The notes beneath the pieces were generated by a model. It searched no databases. It saw only the letters and a list, made by a program, of their open reading frames with translations, and was not told the origin of the DNA. The translations under genes and the position numbers were made by a program. Below are positions 29,541 to 40,210 of a stretch of DNA of 64,000 nucleotides, in pieces. The DNA is taken from assembly GCA_905221605.1 (NCBI GenBank), contig CAJNDS010002407.1, positions 72,001 to 136,000 on the forward strand. The letters run 5' to 3'. The first letter of the stretch is position 1; each line of letters starts with the position of its first letter. The stretch is from Symbiodinium natans (Eukaryota; Sar; Dinophyceae; Suessiales; Symbiodiniaceae).

Positions 29541-30164
29541 ATGGATGACACTTTGGCCTACAGACACCGTGAGATCTACTCCCAGGACCAAATCCTGGGC
29601 GGGCACAGGGAGTGCGAAGTGTGGCGCGACTTTATTGCTGCACTTCTTATGTGTGCTATACGGCACAGGCTGGTGGCCAGCGGGAACAGCGAGCGGTCCA
29701 CAACAGGGATCCTCCGCAATCTCCGGCGCCGCCGCGCTGAGTGGCATTACCGAGACTGGCTGGCCGATGCTGTGTCACGACTTGCTCCGCTGCGACGGCG
29801 GCTCCTGGAACGAGATCATCGCATCATGGTGCTTCTATACCGACAGCCAGCAACGACAAACCACATCGCCTTCCTGCGCAGCCTCAATGACAACTCGAGG
29901 TACGCTGATCTCTTGGAACGGGCCACTCGGATCTTCAAAGCCCACATGGTCAGGGTATGGAGGTTTCCGCGTTTGCACGTGGAGTGGATGCTGCAGAGCC
30001 TGCAGGAGTCTGTTCCTGGCTACGGACGTCATGCGCTTCAGCTCCTGCTGCAATACTTTGATGAGGAATCCATGGACAGGTTTCTCCTCGAAGGTGCCTG
30101 GGATTCAGACTCAACGAGTGCACGCAGCTCTGAAGCCCCATCGACGCCACGAGCAGAAGCCTGA
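29541..30164 (+). CDS. ORF1-like protein of LINE copy B (207 aa)
   Basis: ATG 29541 to a stop at 30164. The protein is rich in Arg, Leu and aromatic residues, with a basic LRNLRRRRAEWHYRDW stretch, and repeated helix-forming segments (RATRIFKAHMVRVWRF, LQLLLQYFDEESMDRFL). Position and basic character fit a LINE ORF1 nucleic-acid-binding protein, but I recognise no RRM, CCHC or other domain. A host gene fragment is the alternative. Confidence 0.5.
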   Translation: MDDTLAYRHREIYSQDQILGGHRECEVWRDFIAALLMCAIRHRLVASGNSERSTTGILRNLRRRRAEWHYRDWLADAVSRLAPLRRRLLERDHRIMVLLYRQPATTNHIAFLRSLNDNSRYADLLERATRIFKAHMVRVWRFPRLHVEWMLQSLQESVPGYGRHALQLLLQYFDEESMDRFLLEGAWDSDSTSARSSEAPSTPRAEA

Positions 30165-32060
30165 CAACCTTCGGAGATTGCCGGCCGGTGCCAGGCCGTG
30201 TGCTTCTTGGTGCAACAGTTTCGGTAAAGTAGGAATGAAAGGGCATTGTCTTCATGTGCATGTTCGTAGGTATTTGCAAAGACCAGCATGCAAAGGCCGC
30301 GTTTCCAAGGCGCTGATGCCCAGCGCTTTTCACGCCGGCACTCGGGTTGTGAAACAGTTTGAACTGTGTGCGCTCCCCCTTGCTTGGCCTCTCCATTGCT
30401 TTCAGGAGAGATGCTTTTTCTTGCAGCCTTGGGGCGCCGCAAAGATGCCGAAGCATAGACCTTGTCTCCTTGCAGCAACGTCGCTGCACATGCGACAGCG
30501 TTGTGGCTCCGCCCCATTTCTCCTCCTCAAGCCATCGCCTCGAGGTATCCTCGGCGTAAAACAGCTCGAGATTGGCCATCAAAATGCTGCAGGTCAGACG
30601 GATAAAGCCTTAAGACAGTGCATCACAGGCCCACAGGACAGATCGAGTTGCGTGCCAGCCGCACTTCTTGCAAGCGCGTGTAGCGCTGGGCACCGCAGCT
30701 GTCGGCGCTCTACTGGCCCATCTTCGGCGCGTCTGTGCAGACCGCCGCCTCCGATGCATGCGCCGGCCTCTAAGACAGTAAGGAAAGCCCAGTCTTTTGT
30801 CATGCAATCAGCTCTACAAGCTTACCATTACCATTCACCCGTAAGAGACCCCCCCTGTCTGAGCAGGCGCGATCGGCGCTTGCCAGCAAAGAGGACACGG
30901 GCTGTAGGCTGCTTGCGTCTCTGCGCACTCCTTTGTCAGCTTTGTTGTTGCGAGCGGAATAAGCTAGTAAGGCAGATGTGGACAGATCACAGGCCGGCAA
31001 GACCGAGCGACTTAGGCCAGTTTCAATGTGGTAACCCGCAAACTAGTCTTGCCACGCCTTGCCACTCTCTGAGCAAACAGGATGGTGGCAAAATCGATGC
31101 TGATAACAACACTGCACTAGCACGCTATGCGAAAAAGCCAGCTGCAAGCGCGATCATGTATTGTGTCCTGCCAAGTGGGAAGAAGAGACGCAACCCGGGT
31201 TTGACGTGCCTAAACTGCTGGCTGACAGCACTTCTTAGCACTGAACCCCTTCATGTCGCCCCTTCGGGGATCCCTCGCACCGGCATTCACGCATACAGAG
31301 GCCAGCGTGGATGCCCAGCACATGACCGCGCTATCTCTTCCCGAGACCCGTGCCCCTTGCGCACCAACGACACACTCCCACCATCACAGACTTGTGATGC
31401 CCTACTCGCCTGGACAACAGGCCAAGTGCGACAAACAACTGCGAGCCGGCTCGGTCCCAAGTCCGAGCTCATCGTCTTTTCAGTGGGCGGTGAAGATGTG
31501 AGGGTTGACCTCCCTGCTGCAGGGTGGTCTGAAGCCAGACCTCTTTTGCTCGATTGTGTTCCTTATCTGGCGAACATATGCAGCCACGCGCCCACCCTCT
31601 GCACCAGATTTGTTCCTCTTTCTTCTACTCCTTCCTCTCTCGGTCTTCCTCCCCTCTCTCTTTCTCTGCATGTTCCTACTAGTGCATCACTTCCTTTTTG
31701 CCCCCATTCCCACGTGCGGGGTTCTGACGCACGACCTGACAGGTCAGATACTCGTTCTGATACATCGTTGCAGGCGCCGCGCTCAGTCCTCGTTCTGATC
31801 CCATGGCATAAGCGATGCCGCACGCATCCCTATGCGCGCAGGACCTGGTCCGCCGCTCTGATGCACATCCTGCTTGGCTACGCTGGCCAGGGCCCTGCCT
31901 TGAGGGCTCAAGGCACCTTGCGTGTCCTGGGCTGGGCACACTCCTGCATGCACCCACTTGCATTGCTGCGCCGAAGCCTTTTCGGACACAGACACGGGGC
32001 CTGCCTACATATGCCCCGGCACCGCTCTGCTGCCGACAAAGCCAGGTCAAAGGCAAGGCC
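30165..32060 (+). other. LINE 5' internal region, no recognised protein
   Basis: One + frame is open across the whole region and on through the endonuclease (29497-34149), but its product here is Ser/Pro/Cys-rich without recognisable domains, and other frames are open too. It may be an internal untranslated region or a fast-evolving linker. Confidence 0.4.
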
Positions 32061-34149
32061 ATGGCGCCATGTTCGTCAAGCCGGACAAGCCGAACCTGCT
32101 GCAGTGCCTGCTGTGCAAGGACCTCCTGACGAACCACTCGCTGATGATCAGCCTAGGCGCGCTCCTCCGCCACTCACGGTCTACAGTCAGCAGCATGTGG
32201 ACATGCCGTCCAAAGCTGCGGGCAGTGGAGCGAAGGACCCGGATGATCAGGCCTCGTCTACCTCGATGCATCATCTCCAGGTTCAGGGACTTCCTCTCCT
32301 CCACCTTAACCAAGCTGAAACAGAGCCTGCCCTCGACGAAGAGTCGGCGCCGGCAAACGTTCCTTCCACTTGGACCATGAGCGATAGGCTTGCTGCGGCT
32401 GTGACAACCTCTGCGGCTAACGCCCCGGGGAAAACCTCTGATATCCAGGGCTCACAGACGGCCACCTCGGAGACGAAGCTCTCCGCTGGCAGATGGGCCT
32501 TAGTCGCTACCTGTATGCCGCGAAACCAGTTTGTTGTGTACATAGCATCCTTCGGCCCTTTCAGGGACTGCGTTGATCTGGAAGGAGGATACGCGGTGCG
32601 CTTTTCCGACCCTGACACTGTTCACCAAGTCCGCCGCGAGCTTGACGGTATGGACACTCCTGCTGGGGCATGCGCTGGGCACATCCGCGAATATATGCAA
32701 TGGAATGTGTTGCCTGCGTCGCACAATGCACGGTTGCGCACTGCTTCTCCGCACTTGCAAGCTCCCCGGCATCCAACCAGGCCGACTGCTGCCGTGGGCA
32801 CACAATGGTGGGGCACCAAGCTGGTCACTGGCTTCTGTGTACTCACTCGTCCATGTTTTGGCAAACCTGTCCTGACCGCTGACAGGCCAGCAACTGATCC
32901 TTCAAGGCCGGCAGCCCCCAACTGGCTGGCCAAGCGTGCGTACAAGCGTGCAGTAAAACAAGCGCAGCGCTGCGGAACAACCTCGTATAGGGGACAAACC
33001 TTCACCTCTGCCGCCCTGCAGGCACACAGGTATACTCCGCCAGCAGCTCCGCTACCTTTGGTCAGGCAAGCTCGGCACATTCCACTCAGACCTAACTTGC
33101 AGGTTTGTTCTTTTAACATAGGGGGGGCCACCACGTTGACGTACGACGAAATGTGCACATGGATGAGCGCTGCTCAGCCCCACCTCATGCTTGTCCAAGA
33201 GACCCACTGGACAGAAGCAAGGGAGTTCGAGCAGGGTTCATATAGAATGATAAGCTCTGGAGGCACGGAACGGTGCTCTGGCCTTTTGCTGGCAGTTCAC
33301 TCCAAACTTGCCTCCCCTTCCCACATAAGCTACAATGAATGGATCCCAGGCAGACTTCTCCACGTCCGGGTTAAACTTAAGCTGCAAACCTGGGATATCA
33401 TCAATGTCTATCAGGTTCCTTGGAGGCGGGAGGACAGCGCAGAAAAGAACGTCCGAAACCGAAAGCCCGTCTGGAAGCAACTTGAAGCCTTGCTCAGCTC
33501 ACTTCCGCATCGGAATGGGCTACTCATTGGGGGGGATTTCAACACTGTTCTTCCTCGTGATAACATCATAACGGGGCCGCGCTTCTACACACCTGACAGG
33601 CCTGAAACTGATGCTGAGCAATTTCATTCGCTGTGTACTTTATACTCCCTGGTTGCCCTCAATACCCACACAGGACATTGTCCCACCTACACATCCCCTC
33701 AGGGCAACAGCGTCATCGACTATCTCCTCACCCGGGGGCCGCAGGCGGGACATGCTAGACCGCGCACCACAGTCACACCTGTTCCGATTGGCGACTGGCG
33801 TGGAGGTGGTAAGCACCTCATGCTGCGCACTCAGCTGCAGGCTCACACCTGGCGCTATCGCGAACGCCAAACTCCTACCCTTGCAAAATGGGACGAACGC
33901 GCGCTCCGCCATGCTGCTACACAGAACACTCTTGAAAGTCAGTGCTGGGCTGCTAATATGGAGACTATTGAAACGAATACCGATGACCGGTCAGCGCTAG
34001 ATCAGGCGCTCAGTGCACTCACTGCGCAACACTTCCCACGGGCTGCGAGGCAGTCCTCCTCCTCTCCCTGGCAGACCTGCCAGGTCAGACAGAGTATCCG
34101 ACGCCAGGTACTGGAAGCACTCTGCTGCTGTTGCTGCCTGCAGCCGTGA
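32061..34149 (+). CDS. LINE ORF2, N-terminal part with AP-type endonuclease
   Basis: The reading frame (frame 1 here) is open from far upstream. A possible start is ATG 32069 in frame 2 (MFVKPDKPNLLQCLLCKDL), shifting into frame 1 near 32160. The endonuclease runs about 33100-33840: VCSFNIGG, LMLVQETHW (Glu of the metal site), GGDFNTVLPRDN (Asp/Asn pair), SVIDYLLTRG, then GGGKHLML at the place of the usual SDH motif. It would nick target DNA to prime reverse transcription. A basic NWLAKRAYKRAVKQAQR linker precedes it. The frame ends at 34149, while homology continues in frame 2, so a frameshift lies near 34085-34130. Confidence 0.7.
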
Positions 34150-35200
34150 ATGTAAGCGTGCCGGGAGACAGGCCAGGAAGCAAAAACTGTTGCGTGCCAT
34201 TGATGAAGCGGAGCAGGCGAAACATCAGGGCGATCTTCGCGGGCTGTACCAAGTAGTCAAACGCCTGGCGCCTAAACAAACACATCAAAGAGTGCAGCTC
34301 CGGTCCCCCGCTGGCATGATGCTTAACGACGAAGAAGGCCTTCAAGCGCTCATCAAGTATGGCAAGAGTACCTTCTGCCGCGAGCCCAGAGAAACTGTCT
34401 CGTTCCCACTGTCTGCGCCTCTGCACATATCGCTGGAAGACCTGCAGCAAGCTCTGTGTGCTCTTAAGCCCAACAAGGCAGTCCCACCGAACTCTGCCCC
34501 TGTCTCCGCTTTTCAAGCGGGCGGGGATATGCTTCTACCGACGCTGCTCCAGCATTTGCAGCGTGCTTGGCGCCCTGGTCTGGAACCAAAACTAGACCGC
34601 AGCTGGTCATCGGGGTGGCTGGTTTGGATACCAAAACCAGGCAAAAGCCCCACGCGACCAGAGCACTTGCGCCCTCTGGCTTTAATGACTGGTGAAGCTA
34701 AGCTTATTGCAACACTGCTTAAGCACAAACTTCAACCATATGTCACCACCTTTCTTCTTGACACGCCTCAATTTGCATACACCTCTAACAGAAATATATA
34801 CCACAGCTTGGCCAAGGTACTTGGCCACTGCAGGTTTGTTCGTGAGCAGACGCAAGCTTACACAGAGAGTATACAGAGACGGCACGATGGCACCTGCAAA
34901 TCTGCCGGTGGCTCGGGCTTTGGTGCGTTACAGCTGGCTCTTGATCTTTCAAAAGCCTTTGACACCCTTCGGTGGTCGCACATCCAACATGCCCTTCAGG
35001 CTGCGGCGGTTCCGCAGCCGCTGCAAGCCGTGGTGCTTTCACTCCTGCGATCGACCAAGTACGTCGTGAGCTCAGGGGCAGCACAGCAAACACTCCATAC
35101 CTCAAACGGTATACGACAGGGCTGTCCGCTCTCTCCTCTTCTCTGGTCTCTTGCGTCGGGATGGCTCTGGAAAACTTTGAGTCAACATATGACTGGTTAA
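34086..35200 (+). CDS. LINE reverse transcriptase, motifs 0 to B
   Basis: Frame 2 continues from the endonuclease with a basic ECKRAGRQARKQKLLRAIDE linker. RT motifs follow: WLVWIPKPGKSP, HLRPLALMTGEAKLIATLL, ALDLSKAFDTLRW (motif A with its catalytic Asp) and GIRQGCPLSPLLWSL (motif B). The frame ends at a TGA at 35198-35200, just before YADD, which lies in frame 1. The piece is complete up to motif B and is non-LTR type. Start cannot be set; it is part of a longer protein. Confidence 0.75.
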
Positions 35201-36679
35201 AGGGACTCACCTTATACGCAGATGATCATCATTTCGGCCTTACCTTTCACGACACCAAAGGCCTGGCAGCAGCCATCAAGCAGGCAGGGGTTCTCCTTGC
35301 AGTCCTGCGGGATGCTGGTCTCGATGTCAACGCGCAAAAGTCTGTGGCCTTGCTTGAAGTCAGAGGCCGAGCCCTTCGTAAGGCTGCAAAACAATGTCAG
35401 GGACGTTCCCCCACAGGGCCATATCTCCGCATTCCTAACCCTAATAACCCCACTGGTAAGGTTGATTGCATTCCTCTTCACACTACTGCGGTTTACTTGG
35501 GGGTTGTCATTTCCTACAAAAATTTTGAAGATGCCACGGTGCGCCGAAACATTCGCAAAGCGCAGCATAGATATCATCAACTCCGGAAATTGCTGAATGG
35601 CCATCATTCCCTAACACAACACACCAGACTAAGGCTGTGGCGGGCGTGCCTGGAGCCGATCTTCTACTATGCGCTCCACGTCGTGGGAGTCACCAAGAGC
35701 GGCAGTCGTCTTCTGCACACTGCTCTTGTCAAACAACTAAGGGCGGTCTGTGCCAGTCCTGTGCACATCACCCGCGAATCCACTGCTGACCTCCTAGGAC
35801 GCACAGGCGTTGCCTGGTACTACGACACACTTGCTCTCCGAGGGAACACCTTGGCAACAAAGCTGGCGCAGGCCCCGAAGGAAGACACTGTCCTTCAGGA
35901 TCCTGCGATTGCGGCGCAAATCACACATGCCATTTCGACCTTTACACAGGCGATGAGGGAATTTGTGCAGGAAACAGACGAGGCCAGGCACTGCTGTGAC
36001 GTCTGCGGCGCAGCCTTCACGACGAACAGCGGCTTAAAAACGCACCAAAGGCGCAAGCATGCAGTACGTCCTGTGCAATCGACCCTTCGAGCTCGTGACA
36101 TAGGCCTCAATGGCCTGCCCACCTGCTCGTTTTGCAAGACAGCGTTCCCCAAATGGCAGGTTCTGGAGCAACATGTGCGACTTCTTGCGTGTGAGGGCCT
36201 GAGGAGTTTTTGGAAGATGGAGTCCGTTAACCATAACCAACCCCCTACCCCCTCTACAACTTACCCTACCCACACTCATGTCCTCGAATTTCCTGTCTTC
36301 CTCAATAAGTTTCCGCAAGCCAAACAGATACTCATGCAGCCGCATGCAAATGCCTGGGGGGACTTATTCCGGGATGCTAGTGTTGCAGCGTGGTTGAGAC
36401 AGCACTGTCCAATCTGCGGACAATGGATTGCAGGCAGCCCTGGCTTCAAACACCACTGGCGCCGCATACATCAGGACATCTGGGAAGCAATAAGCGCTCT
36501 CACGCTTGAGATGCACAAGCGCAGCTCACAGTACTTTGCACCCATGGCTGGTCATGCGTGTTTAGCTTGTTGCTTGACCGTCAAACAGCCACGGTCACAT
36601 GTGCAAACTTGTGCTGTTGTCTTTCAAGCGGTCGCGCTGCAAATCTTGGTGAACCCTGAGTCCACACGACAGCCCAGCC
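35165..36679 (+). CDS. LINE RT C-terminus (YADD) plus four Cys/His fingers
   Basis: Frame 1. YADD is at 35215-35226, followed by DAGLDVNAQKSVAL and TTAVYLGVVISYKNFEDA (motif D/E region) and a thumb/connection region with RLWRACLEPIFYYALHVVG. Fingers: CDVCGAAFTTNSGLKTH at about 35995-36060, CSFCKTAFPKW at 36124-36192, CPICGQWIAG at 36403-36470 and CLACCLTVKQPRSHVQTC at 36557-36612. The frame is also open left to 34972, but that part does not encode RT. Fingers match copy A one for one. Confidence 0.75.
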
Positions 36680-37713
36680 ATGTACAGCATGGATACCGCC
36701 GAGCCCTCGCAGTACGTGGATGGACTTGTGGAGACATGGGGCGATATGTTTCGCTCGGCACCAGCACCTCTGGCAGAAGCTCCTACCAGCACCATGATGA
36801 CGCCAGGGCCAAAGAGACGACGGGGGCCGGACGAGTTCCTCCTGACCCCACCAGCTCATGCGCGCGGGAAGCAGCACATGGGCTACCAGTTTGCCCCGCC
36901 CCGCATGTCTTATCCGCAGCCCGACCCGCTCACAGCCATCAACCTGGTCTCAGCGAAGCTCACGCTCCAGCAGGAGGATTCCCTCCAGATGACACGAGCC
37001 GACCGCGGCTTTGTCCTTCATTTGGGGGGGGGGGAGGCTGCAGTGTCCTCGAGGCTCTGGTCAAAGTCTCTCAGAAGTGGCATGCGACGCACCAAGCACA
37101 TCAGACAAGCTCTACTGGCAACGACCCAGGGGAGTCTGCCAACGCCTCCTTGACGTCGAGTGCTACGCAGCCTCAGGTGCCCCTTCGCACGCTGCTGATG
37201 CGATGCCTGATCAAAGAGATGTTGACGCGCCTCACCACGTTCACCCAGACATCAGAACTGCAGAACAAGGCGACCGAAACGGGGCTCTTCAAGGCAAGCA
37301 CGGAAGCAGGAGCGGGTGCCGGGGCCTGGACCATGATGAGGTGGTGTCCAGACACCCAGAAAATGATTCCGGACTCATGCCGCCCAGCATGCTCCACCGA
37401 CCAGACCGTGAAAATCCTGCAGAGCCTGGAAGCCGACTTGATGGATACCACGTTGGTCCTACGCTTTCACAGTCTGAAGAAATGGCACGAAATCCAGCGA
37501 CAGCGCAAGGCAGTGATGTTGATCGAGGTGAGCAACAGGAAGTCCTCGCTCCACTCGGGGCTCCTTGCGCTCTGTGGCCACCCGGCGCTATCCATGATAG
37601 ATGCCTCTTTGAAGCCGGAGGGCATGAGAAGAAGCCCCATGGCGCAGCGCCTATCCAAGATGATTGCGCAGTACGAGCAGCAGATGGGCGCAGCTCCTCG
37701 CAGATGGGGATGA
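36680..37713 (+). CDS. LINE middle ORF, unknown function (copy B, G11 frameshift)
   Basis: ATG 36680 in the +1 frame (frame 2) starts MYSMDTAEPSQYVDG, with a basic GPKRRRGP patch and LTLQQEDSLQMTRADRGFVL, similar to copy A. After the 11-base G run (37024-37034) the homologous sequence continues in frame 1: LRTLLMRCLIKEMLTRL and onwards to the stop at 37711-37713. A one-base slip in the G run explains this, either as mutation or as programmed slippage. No known domain. Confidence 0.55.
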
Positions 37714-38555
37714 GTTCCACTGCAGGCCTGCATCCCATTTTTCTACCGTGCTTTGACGCCCCTGCCCATAACCCACACAATCTTTGCTACCTTAACTGTG
37801 CAGTAATCAGCTGTCTGTGGTCCTGTAGATTTGCCATACAATCTAAGACATCTGCACTTTGGAGGTATTGCTCTAGCATGCATCAAGACAGTAAGCCGGT
37901 TCGCCTGCTGGAGCTTTTCAAGCCCCTGCTGTGTGCATGGCCCAACCTAGCCCTGCAAAACGACGTGGCTGAGTTTTACGCCTACTTTGCGCCAAGGCTG
38001 CTCGGGGACCTCTGTGCGGGCGACTGGCAAGCTCGCAGGCACTCCCAGCCACAAGCGGAAGTAACTGATGTCGGCTGCGTCTCCCAACCAATCTCGCTTC
38101 TCCCTTCACTGACAGAGGTTACCTTGCAAGCGCTTCTTGACAAGTGGCACATGCAAGAGCCTCGACAGGCGCTGCTGCGCGCCCCGTATATCCTAGCATT
38201 ACGCATACCTCGATATGCTAGCACAGCTCGCGCCCGTGCCATGCAGGTAAAGTATGAACTGCTCACTGCTGGCACACTGATGGTGCCTCGGTTTGTTGGG
38301 CAGCACCGAGCAGTTCAGTCAGAGACGTACCATGTTGAAGCCTGTATCCTGCACCGCGGGCACTCCCCACGCTCAGGCCACTACACAGCGCTTCTCCGCT
38401 GTGAAGACGGGGCATGGAAGCTGCATGATGATGCTAAGAGCCCAATCACCTACACCCAGGACCAGGCAAATTCCCTAGCAGGGCTTAATGGTTACTTGCT
38501 GCTCTTGCGCTTGGCATCTCATGCAACGCCTCCGGGGTCTTTGACTAGGGAATAG
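37710..38555 (+). CDS. USP-like cysteine peptidase ORF of LINE (copy B)
   Basis: ATG 37710 overlaps the middle ORF's stop as ATGA, an arrangement known from LINEs that re-initiate after termination. The 281-residue product has the Cys box NPHNLCYLN (Cys codon 37785-37787), a His box HRGHSPRSGHYTALL (His 38379-38381) and KLHDDAKSP with the third acidic residue. These are the peptidase C19 (USP) catalytic positions and all are intact, as in copy A, even though the rest has diverged strongly. That suggests selection on the activity. Substrate unknown. Confidence 0.75.
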   Translation: MSSTAGLHPIFLPCFDAPAHNPHNLCYLNCAVISCLWSCRFAIQSKTSALWRYCSSMHQDSKPVRLLELFKPLLCAWPNLALQNDVAEFYAYFAPRLLGDLCAGDWQARRHSQPQAEVTDVGCVSQPISLLPSLTEVTLQALLDKWHMQEPRQALLRAPYILALRIPRYASTARARAMQVKYELLTAGTLMVPRFVGQHRAVQSETYHVEACILHRGHSPRSGHYTALLRCEDGAWKLHDDAKSPITYTQDQANSLAGLNGYLLLLRLASHATPPGSLTRE

Positions 38556-39010
38556 TCTGGGGTTTGGCGAGAAGGAAATCTCCTTTCTTTCTGGCACGGC
38601 TGACGTGCGGTTGTCCTCCGCGGTCGCCAAGCGCGAAAAAGAGTTGCTGCACCATGCTTCTGGCATCACAGTTATCTGGTGCAACGCGCTTCTTTCTGGC
38701 CTCTTGCGCTTTCCAATGCATGTGCGCAAGGAGCAGAGGATTTGATGCACGAAACAATCGTTAACTTCTTCTGAGCACTCCGAGGTTTCCCTCCTTGTTG
38801 AGTGCGATAGTAGCCTCTAGGCTTTTCGAAGTAAGTGGCTTGTACAGCTTTCTCTCCTTCAGACGCTCTCACTGGTGCGTACAGTGTCTGGACCTACGGG
38901 TCGTCTCTGTTTTTCGGTATCTGCTCCCTTGAGGAGCCGTCCTGCTTGGTAGGATGTAGCGCACGCTTAGTTAGCTGACATGGAGCTGGCTGCGTCTCAA
39001 AGTCAAAAAG
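38556..39010 (+). other. 3' untranslated region of LINE copy B
   Basis: Non-coding, GC-rich, with TTTCTTTCTGGC...GCGCTTCTTTCTGGC repeats near 38585 and 38690. It ends in TCAAAGTCAAAAAGTAA directly before CCCTAAACCCC. Confidence 0.55.
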
Positions 39011-39270
39011 TAACCCTAAACCCCAACACCCTAAACCCGAAACCCGAAACCCTAAACCTTACAAGCCCTAAACCCAGCAACGCGCGCCAGACGTGCGGCC
39101 CCGCATGACCGCCATCCCGGAGAGTCGCACAGCGCAGGAGCGGATAGGGTTTAGCGTTTAGGGTTTAGAGTTTAGAGTTTAGGGTTTAGAGTTTAGGGTT
39201 CAGTTTAGGGTTTAGGGTTTAGGGTTTAGGGTTTAGGGTTTAGGGCTTAGGGTTTAGGGTTTAGGGTTTA
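39011..39270. repeat. CCCTAAA block - GC island - TTTAGGG array
   Basis: CCCTAAA/CCCGAAA at 39011-39075, a 70-bp island (one frame reads PDVRPRMTAIPESRTAQER, a weak exon candidate), then TTTAGGG at 39146-39270. Confidence 0.85.
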
Positions 39271-40210
39271 AGGACTTCAGCCCTTTCAGGGCCTCCTTGG
39301 GGTTTAGGGTTTGGCGGATTCTGGAAAACCATGTTTCTAGAATCCTTATGTTTGTGTGGCTTTTGGGCCCGTGGCTTCCTTGGGGTTTAGGCGTTTGGTT
39401 TAGGGTTTGGGGTTTTGGGGTTTTAGTTCAGGGTTTTGGGGTTTTTTGGGTTTGGGGTTCAGGATTTAGGGTACTAGCTTTAGGGCTCCAGTGGTAGGGC
39501 TTAGGGCTTAGGGCTTAGGGCTTAGGACCCCAGCTAGCAGCTTCTTTAAGGTGTGGTAGAATTGGTATTTATGGGTTTCAAAGACTGTAGCATCTTTTAG
39601 GGCTTCTTTGTAGGTTGTTAGTGATTTTTAGGGTTTTGCTTTTTTGGATCTTGTGGGCTTAAAGGCTTCCTTTAGGGCTTCAGGTTTTAGGATTGTAGTA
39701 GAGTCGCAGGGCTCAGTTCGAGGTTTAGATTTCAGGTGTTTTGGGGTTCGTTTTGGCTTTCTTGAGGGTTGTGGGGTGTCGTTTCTGGCGTCTTAGGCGT
39801 TGGGGTTCTTGGACTTCAGGGGGGTTTGGGGTCCAGGCGTCGAGGTTTGGAACGGAACCTATCAAGAATCCCAAGCCTTTTTTCTGTGGACAGGTTGCCT
39901 GAGAACTCGGTTTGTCATAACAAGCAACAATAACGTGGGGTCCTTGCGTTGTGTGGCTTCCGCCGCTTTTAAGGTGATTTGTGCCTTGTCGGGCTTTCAA
40001 GTTTTCGTGCGTTAGGGTTTAGGGTTAAGGGTTTAGGGTTTTGATGTCGTGCTTAGGGTTGTAAGGTTTGAGGCCCCAAGAGCTTGATAGCATCTGCCTC
40101 TCCGTCTCCATCTGACTCCATCTCCCTCCCTCCCTCTTTCTCTCTCTCTGCCCATACTGAACCCTAAACCCGAAACCCCCAACCCCAAACCGCCAACCCC
40201 AAACCAAAAC
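39271..40210. other. degenerate TTTAGGG-like DNA, repeat I copy 2
   Basis: 39315-39370 matches 17758-17815 (ATTCTGGAAAACC...TTTCTAGAATCCTTATGTT). GGGCTTA units at 39495-39530. Long open frames here come from repeats. No gene supported. Confidence 0.5.

Larger units (their letters stand above)
29476..39010 (+). mobile_element. LINE retrotransposon copy B, near full length
   Basis: Order of parts: ORF1-like gene, long 5' region, AP-type endonuclease, RT, four Cys/His fingers, middle ORF, USP-like ORF. CCCTAAA-type repeats abut both sides in the same orientation (to 29473 and from 39011), so it sits inside, or was inserted next to, telomeric repeats. At least three frame changes (about 34100, 35165-35200, and the G11 run at 37024-37034) suggest decay or frameshifting. 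No poly(A) tail; the end is AAAGTCAAAAAGTAA. Exact 5' end is inferred from where the telomeric repeats stop. Confidence 0.8.
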
